A stretch of 64,000 nucleotides of DNA from Isoetes taiwanensis (Eukaryota > Streptophyta > Lycopodiopsida > Isoetales > Isoetaceae). The notes beneath the pieces are model-generated. The model was not told the origin of the DNA. It made no database searches and saw only the letters and a program-made list of their open reading frames with translations. This document shows positions 59,305 to 64,000 of the stretch, piece after piece. The stretch is from positions 17,657,710-17,721,709 of the forward strand of contig JAJEKV010000021.1 of the NCBI GenBank assembly GCA_021234155.1. The letters are read 5' to 3'. The first letter of the stretch is position 1, and each line of letters starts with the position of its first letter. Both the position numbers and the translations under genes were made by a program.

Positions 59305-59689
59305 ACTACATATTAGGAAATTTGATCGTCTTTACATGGATGCCAAAGATCTGCAAAATGTTACAAAATGTTTTTTCATCCAATGGTGGTCCAAATCTAG
59401 AACAAGAATGAGCATGAGGCTCTAAGGTATAATAACTTAATCGTAATAATCGTTTGCTTAAAATCACTGTATTTTTTGGCTAATTTTATAGGGCATAAAA
59501 CTTCCATTGTGGAGCGGGGCCGCTATCCCCTGTTTCTTGTCGTGCAAAGCTCTGTTCCTTGCCACAAAATGGAAGTTGGTCACTGGAATTCGTTGTCATT
59601 GTGCCACGTGTCCTCCATTCCATCGCAGAATGGAAGTTGGCGGAGCTTTCTGCTCATCCGGTAAGAAGAAACCGGCAATCTGCAATCCG

Positions 59690-59955
59690 ATAAGAAGAAA
59701 TCGTTGAATCCGGGCTCTGCTACTGCTTAATCTGGCGCTTAATCATTGCAGTAATCAGAGACGAAATCGCTTGAATACGGGCTCTGCTACTGCTTAATCC
59801 GGCGCTTAATCATTGCAGTAATCAGAGAAGAAATTGTTTGAATCCGGGCTCTGCTACTGCTTAATCCGGCGCCCAATAAAGTCCAAGAATCCGGTGCTCT
59901 GCTACTGCTTAATTCGGCGCTACTGCTACTGCTTAATCCGGCGTCCAATGCTCTG
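59690..59955. repeat. Tandem array of CTCTGCTACTGCTTAATCCGG units
   Basis: Four to five units of about 30-64 bp share GGGCTCTGCTACTGCTTAAT and CGGCGCTTAATCATTGCAGT. The array decays towards the right. Confidence 0.9.
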
Positions 59956-60178
59956 CAATCCTTAGAAAGTCCAAGAATCATACAGATTTAGTCATTTGCA
60001 GCTTCAAAATCCCCTGCTCAAGCCTTTCCTAATCCTCATGCTTAATCCACCAGAAATCGAAGCCTTTATCTGCTACTGCTTAATCCACCAGAAATCGAAG
60101 CCTTTATCTGCTTCGATTCTTGCAGAAACAAGAACCCAGCCCCACCAGAAATCGATGCGCTCCCAACTTCCATTTTGT

Positions 60179-60288
60179 TGGGGAATGGAAGGGTCGCCCC
60201 TTTTCGGTTTGGAAGGGACCCCCTCCTGGCGGGGTCCCTTCGGGGTCCCTTCCAAACCGAAAAGGGGCGACCCCCTTCCATTCCCCAA
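60179..60288. repeat. 110-bp foldback, arms of about 45 bp
   Basis: GGGGAATGGAAGGGTCGCCCC and TTTTCGGTTTGGAAGGGACC are mirrored as GGTCCCTTCCAAACCGAAAA and GGGGCGACCCCCTTCCATTC. The loop is a short GGCGGGGTCCCTTC. This is nearly perfect and could be a foldback element or give hairpin RNA. Confidence 0.95.
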
Positions 60289-60789
60289 TACAATAGGTTT
60301 GATAAATGGCTTTGGTAAATAGAAATGCACAAAAAGATCGAAATAGTTTATGCACATAAGGATTGAAATGGACAGAAGGGCCAGGAGCATCGCAATATCT
60401 TTGGACTTTTGGTGATTGGCCGCATTGATTGAGGCAGAGATGGACATTCTTTTAAGCTTTACTCCGGCAGATTTCTTGTTAATACTGGCAGGAAAACTCA
60501 TCTCACGGTTGCATCTGTTTATCGAGAGTAAACTTCTTGCAAGGTACAAAGCTTTCTTTTTCCCAAATTTTTTGACAATGGCGTTTCCGTTTGATCCTAA
60601 AGAACCCATCTCTCATTTCATCTTCGCCATAGCTTCTCAGCCATAGCCGCTGCCATTGCTTCTCCATAGCCATCGCGGTCCACCATAGCTTCTCAACCAT
60701 AGTCCTTGCTATCGCTTCTCATCGCCACTGAGAGAAATTTTCAAGGTGCCACGTGGCAAATTAATACTGGACGTAATTTTAGCATTATT

Positions 60790-60958
60790 ATGTAATTGCC
60801 ATGAGTCGGTCATTCTGCCTGTAAAGGGACCGGCGGCGCTGTCAGACTCGGCGGCGCACTCGCGGATCCGTCGCTTGTGCACAACCTCGTTTTGCGGGGT
60901 CGCCGTAGCCCTTTACAGGGAGGAATGGGTCCCCTCATGGCAATTACCTAGTACGTAA
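60790..60958. mobile_element. GC-rich foldback element A
   Basis: TAATTGCCATGAG...CCTGTAAAGGG at 60792-60829 is mirrored by CCCTTTACAGGGAGGAAT...CTCATGGCAATTAC at 60910-60950. The core is GC-rich (CGGCGGCGC). Beside it stand TTAATACTGGACGTAAT and CTAGTACGTAATA, also seen in the related element B. Confidence 0.85.
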
Positions 60959-61024
60959 TAAACGGGAGGTCAAGATTACTGTCAAATTCCGTCCCTCCAA
61001 TTTTCGCGTAACATTCTTCGCCAC

Positions 61025-61225
61025 TTGCAGAGCGGCGCCGCTTTGCTCTGTTTCAATGCGCCGCTTTGCTCTGTTTCTGCGCCGCTTTGCTCTGTTTCAA
61101 CGCCGCTCTTCAAAACGACCTTCAAGGACACTGCCGGAACAAAGAAGCTCTGTTTTTGTAGAGCTCTGTTTCAGAACGACCTTCAAGGACACTGCCGGAA
61201 CAAAGAAGCTCTGTTTTCAGAAGTA
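61025..61225. repeat. Two tandem arrays
   Basis: GCGCCGCTTTGCTCTGTTTC occurs three times at 61035-61100. A 65-bp unit containing ACGACCTTCAAGGACACTGC and GGAACAAAGAAGCTCTGTTTT then occurs twice at 61113-61222. Confidence 0.95.
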
Positions 61226-61519
61226 GGTTGAAGGACTCAAAGCGGAGAGCCAGCAATAGGTATCTGGCTTGCTTAAAGAACTCGGATGATGGCTATGGCG
61301 TCAAAAGGTCGGGAAAGGGGCTTCCAGCGTTTCTTTGGTGCAGCTTTGGTGATACTTCTTTAAAAAATGCACAAGATTTTGCCCTATTCCGGCTAGAACA
61401 GGATTCTGAGACCTTGATTCTGAGACCTTGATTCGATTTGCACCAGAAAAGAGGCGCTGGAACAGATGATTTCAAGAATTTTAGTCTTCATTTTCGTAAT
61501 CTTGACCTCCCTGTTTATT

Positions 61520-61684
61520 ACGTCCCGTAATTGATGGCAGGGGGGCACTCCGCCCTCGTAGGGGCTCTTGGCGGCGCCGCCTTCGGCACTTTCGCGGCTC
61601 CGCCGCTCGTCGCCTTCGCTGGCGGCGCCGCCTCGAGCCCCTACGGGGCGGAATGCCTCCCCTGCCATCAATTACGTAGTACAA
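61520..61684. mobile_element. GC-rich foldback element B
   Basis: TAATTGATGGCAGGGGGGCA, CTCCGCC and GTAGGGGCTC (61528-61567) are mirrored at 61635-61676 by GAGCCCCTACGGGGCGGA and GCCTCCCCTGCCATCAATTA. The core is CGGCGCCGCC-type. It shares the ACGT(A)...TAATTG terminal pattern with element A. Confidence 0.9.
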
Positions 61685-63331
61685 AACATAACTTTTCAAC
61701 AATGTAAGAACCTTTTGCGGCCAATGTGCATATGTTGATTAGGTGGCTATTGTTTACTACTCATATAGTACCACATCTAGATCCTCATATCACTTTATGA
61801 AACGGCAGGACAACCCCCTAGAAAATGTCAACTTAGTAATGGTGGAATTTTCATATTTGTTTGAACCCTACCATGTGAGAGGAGCATATCCCTTGATGGC
61901 AATTGTTGTCATTTTCATAAGACATAGAATGATCATTATCAATGGCATATTGTACAGATTGTAACACATCAATTTACAAATATTCACTATATACAAGGGA
62001 GGAATATTAAGGCATATTTGATATGTCTTCATGTTAAAGGGAAAGTCAGCAATAGGATGTGTGTACAATCGCATCTCTAGACAACGCCATCTTTTACGTG
62101 GCAGGTTATTGTAATCTTATTTACAATTGCCAAGATATATCTCTTAACAATGCCATCGTTTATATGGTGACTTTTAGCGACTTGACTGGCATTTGCTTAA
62201 ATTATGTTTGTCTTATACAATATAACAATCGGGTCAAGTCTTCTTGTGATGGTGCATTTTTGTGCTGCCATGTCTCATGCACCAATACAGAAGAATCACA
62301 TTCAGGTGCAATGGTATCAAGCGGTATCAATTGCAGCAACAACTCGCATCAAACTCAGTTTGATAAAAAAAATCTCTCGTTGATTGCAATATTGTTAGGG
62401 TAAGTTAACTGGCAGTGATTCTAAGTTTAGCAACCCAATCTCATCCCAATTACCTACCCTATAATAACCATAGGCATCGAAAAACTAGGAGTTAGTCTCC
62501 TAAATTTCCGGTCCCCATCCTTATTTTTCGGTTTGAATTTTTATTTGCCGGCAAACAAATTGTAGGAAATTGTGGGGTTTCCTTCAAAATCCGGCAAATA
62601 ATTTTGTGTTTCTATTCAAAATCCTTTGGAGCATGACACTTACCGGCAAATTATCTGGTTAGAGCTACTGGGGATTTCGAAGCCTGAATAACCATAGTTC
62701 CCATGACACTATATGATGCAGTACACTTGACTTCCTCAAATGTGACAGGAAAACTTTATGGTACAGTTCACTCATGGGGAAACTTTGAAGGTGCATGGCA
62801 ATATCCTAGCATTTGGTATATACTTTGGTCCATATTGGCGTTATGCGAGAGGAAAACTAATAAAAAACAAAAAACCAGAAGCACTGGTGTGCGTTTGTCT
62901 TGCACCCAATTTAGGCATTTGTCATTTCCTGCATGTTTAAACCTCCCTCTCTAGGGCATACAAGGTCGCCCACCATCGCCCAACTTGGCCTCCAGCTTGG
63001 GTTCCTCCCGAGGATTTATTCTTCTAGCACGAGTCGCCAATCTTAAGCTTTCTTTCCGCTGTAAAAATTGGTTAGTTTTTCTTGCTGAAAATTTCTACTT
63101 CCTGTGGATGTAAGATTTGGTTGGCGTATTTCTCGTTAGTTGCAAGCCTAGAACCCCAGATTTGAACTGGATTTGATGTGTAGAAGGTCCGTGGATGAAG
63201 GGTTTCTGCTTATCTATCCGATTCTTTGGAGGGATATGTTCTTAATTGTGCAATAAGTTAGGTCAAGTGGGATACGTCTTTCCTGAAGACGATACACGAT
63301 TTTGTGTGGCAAATTCGAAGATATTTCATTC
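61685..63331. other. DGAT1 upstream region, no gene recognised
   Basis: AT-rich sequence with unsupported frames (62059-62403, 62703-62954). The last 300 bp, C/T-rich near 62945-63060, probably hold the DGAT1 promoter and leader. Confidence 0.5.
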
Positions 63332-64000
63332 ATGAATTCTGTAAATGGATTTGAATCAGAAAATGAGCATCCTATGCACGAGAAACGGGCTTCAAATAAT
63401 ACTAGTACACCGCATAACACTCTTCTTCATAGGAAAGGTAGCTTATCAAAGAAATCTAATGCGGATTCTAAGGATGAACTGATCATGGAAAAAGAGGGCA
63501 AGCATAAATTGTATGATGAACACAACCGGCTTGCATACACTGTGAGGCCATCTGCACCTGCCCATAAACGGCTGAAAGAGAGTCCACTCAGTTCTGATGC
63601 AATATTTAGGCAGAGCCATGCTGGTCTGTTCAATCTATGCATAGTTGTTCTGGTGGCAGTTAACAGCAGATTAATTATCGAGAATATTATGAAATATGGT
63701 TTGCTGATTAGGACTGGTTTCTGGTTTAGCTCTAAGTCCTTAAAGGACTGGCCTCTTCTCATGTGTGGATTAACACTGCCAATCTTCCCAATTGTTGCTG
63801 TTTGTATTGAGAAACTAAAATTGCACTCATTGCCGGAAGGTATAGCTTGGAGTTTGCATGTGGTGAATTGGGTGATTGCACTTCTTTATCCTGTATATGT
63901 CATTGAGAAAGTGCAGTCTGATTTTCTTTCTGGTCTTATCTTGATGGAGATTGCCATAACAGGCTTCTTGAAGCTCGTTTCTTATACTCATAGTAATTCA
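63332..64000 (+). CDS. DGAT1: Diacylglycerol O-acyltransferase 1, N-terminal part
   Basis: From ATG 63332 the frame is open to the window end (223 codons, no intron). The enzyme is an ER membrane-bound O-acyltransferase that joins acyl-CoA to diacylglycerol, the final step of triacylglycerol synthesis. Residues 1-90 form a hydrophilic cytosolic tail. The acyl-CoA-binding-site region is seen near R-P-S-A-P-A. The family block S-H-A-G-L-F-N-L-C-I-V-V-L-V-A-V-N-S-R-L-I-I-E-N begins at about residue 103, then W-F-S-S-K-S-L-K-D-W-P-L and several hydrophobic segments. The catalytic histidine part lies beyond the window. In flowering plants this stretch is split by introns, so its being uninterrupted is notable. 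The start is the first ATG of a frame that reaches the conserved block. Confidence 0.93.
   Translation, partial: MNSVNGFESENEHPMHEKRASNNTSTPHNTLLHRKGSLSKKSNADSKDELIMEKEGKHKLYDEHNRLAYTVRPSAPAHKRLKESPLSSDAIFRQSHAGLFNLCIVVLVAVNSRLIIENIMKYGLLIRTGFWFSSKSLKDWPLLMCGLTLPIFPIVAVCIEKLKLHSLPEGIAWSLHVVNWVIALLYPVYVIEKVQSDFLSGLILMEIAITGFLKLVSYTHSNS

Noticed and set aside
59690-59955. CRISPR-like array
   Set aside because: Units are contiguous, unequal and decay in one direction; no unique spacers, and the genome is eukaryotic.

Overview
This window is nuclear DNA from a plant, very probably a land plant. It has two recognisable host genes with plant-type sequence: a seven-exon organellar tRNA 2-thiouridylase with GT-AG introns, and the start of a plant-type DGAT1. 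They sit in AT-rich, repeat-dominated DNA with LINEs, MITEs, a Helitron-like end and large degenerate DNA elements. I cannot fix the lineage from sequence alone; the gene-poor layout and the ParB/methyltransferase-like and SET-bearing elements would suit a seedless plant, which is a guess.

Layout. 0-2.6 kb: broken gene with a ParB-like D-G-Q-H segment, behind a 72-nt hairpin. 4.3-7.6 kb (minus): 3' half of an RRP12-like ribosome-biogenesis gene, its upstream side abutting a frameshifted SET-domain gene (7.6-9.0 kb, plus). 9-12.5 kb: no gene, a C/A-rich tract and an orphan G-box/TATA cluster. 12.6-13.8 kb (minus): a second piece of the element-type genes. 14-16.4 kb: duplicated exon-like blocks and a 555-bp MITE. 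16.5-18.7 kb: LRR pseudogene in an inverted duplication. 19.16-21.81 kb (plus): intact mnmA/MTU1-type gene.

23.76-37.32 kb is the most unusual part: about 13.6 kb bounded by 31-bp terminal inverted repeats (one mismatch). It holds a decayed plus-strand transposase-like gene and, facing it, minus-strand cargo: four related small coiled-coil proteins, an unknown roughly 1.5-kb gene, a gene whose first seven residues equal the histone H3 tail, and two further unknown relics. At least seven short hairpins with the stem GATCACACGACGCCGAA or variants lie at the borders of these genes.

37.4-39.2 kb (minus): beta-class DNA-methyltransferase-like relic split by a 227-bp MITE with a 9-bp target duplication. 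39.6-51.2 kb: a LINE ORF1 and three 3' ends of one LINE family with TTCC tails, plus C-rich satellites. 46.9-52.5 kb (minus): an unrecognised multi-exon gene. 52.7-62 kb: polypurine tract, tandem duplications, a Helitron-like 3' terminus and several foldback elements. 63.33-64.00 kb: DGAT1, running off the window.

Functionally, only mnmA (tRNA thiolation in organelles) and DGAT1 (triacylglycerol synthesis) look intact. RRP12-like and the minus-strand 47-52 kb gene have good splice sites but incomplete models. Most else is decaying mobile DNA.
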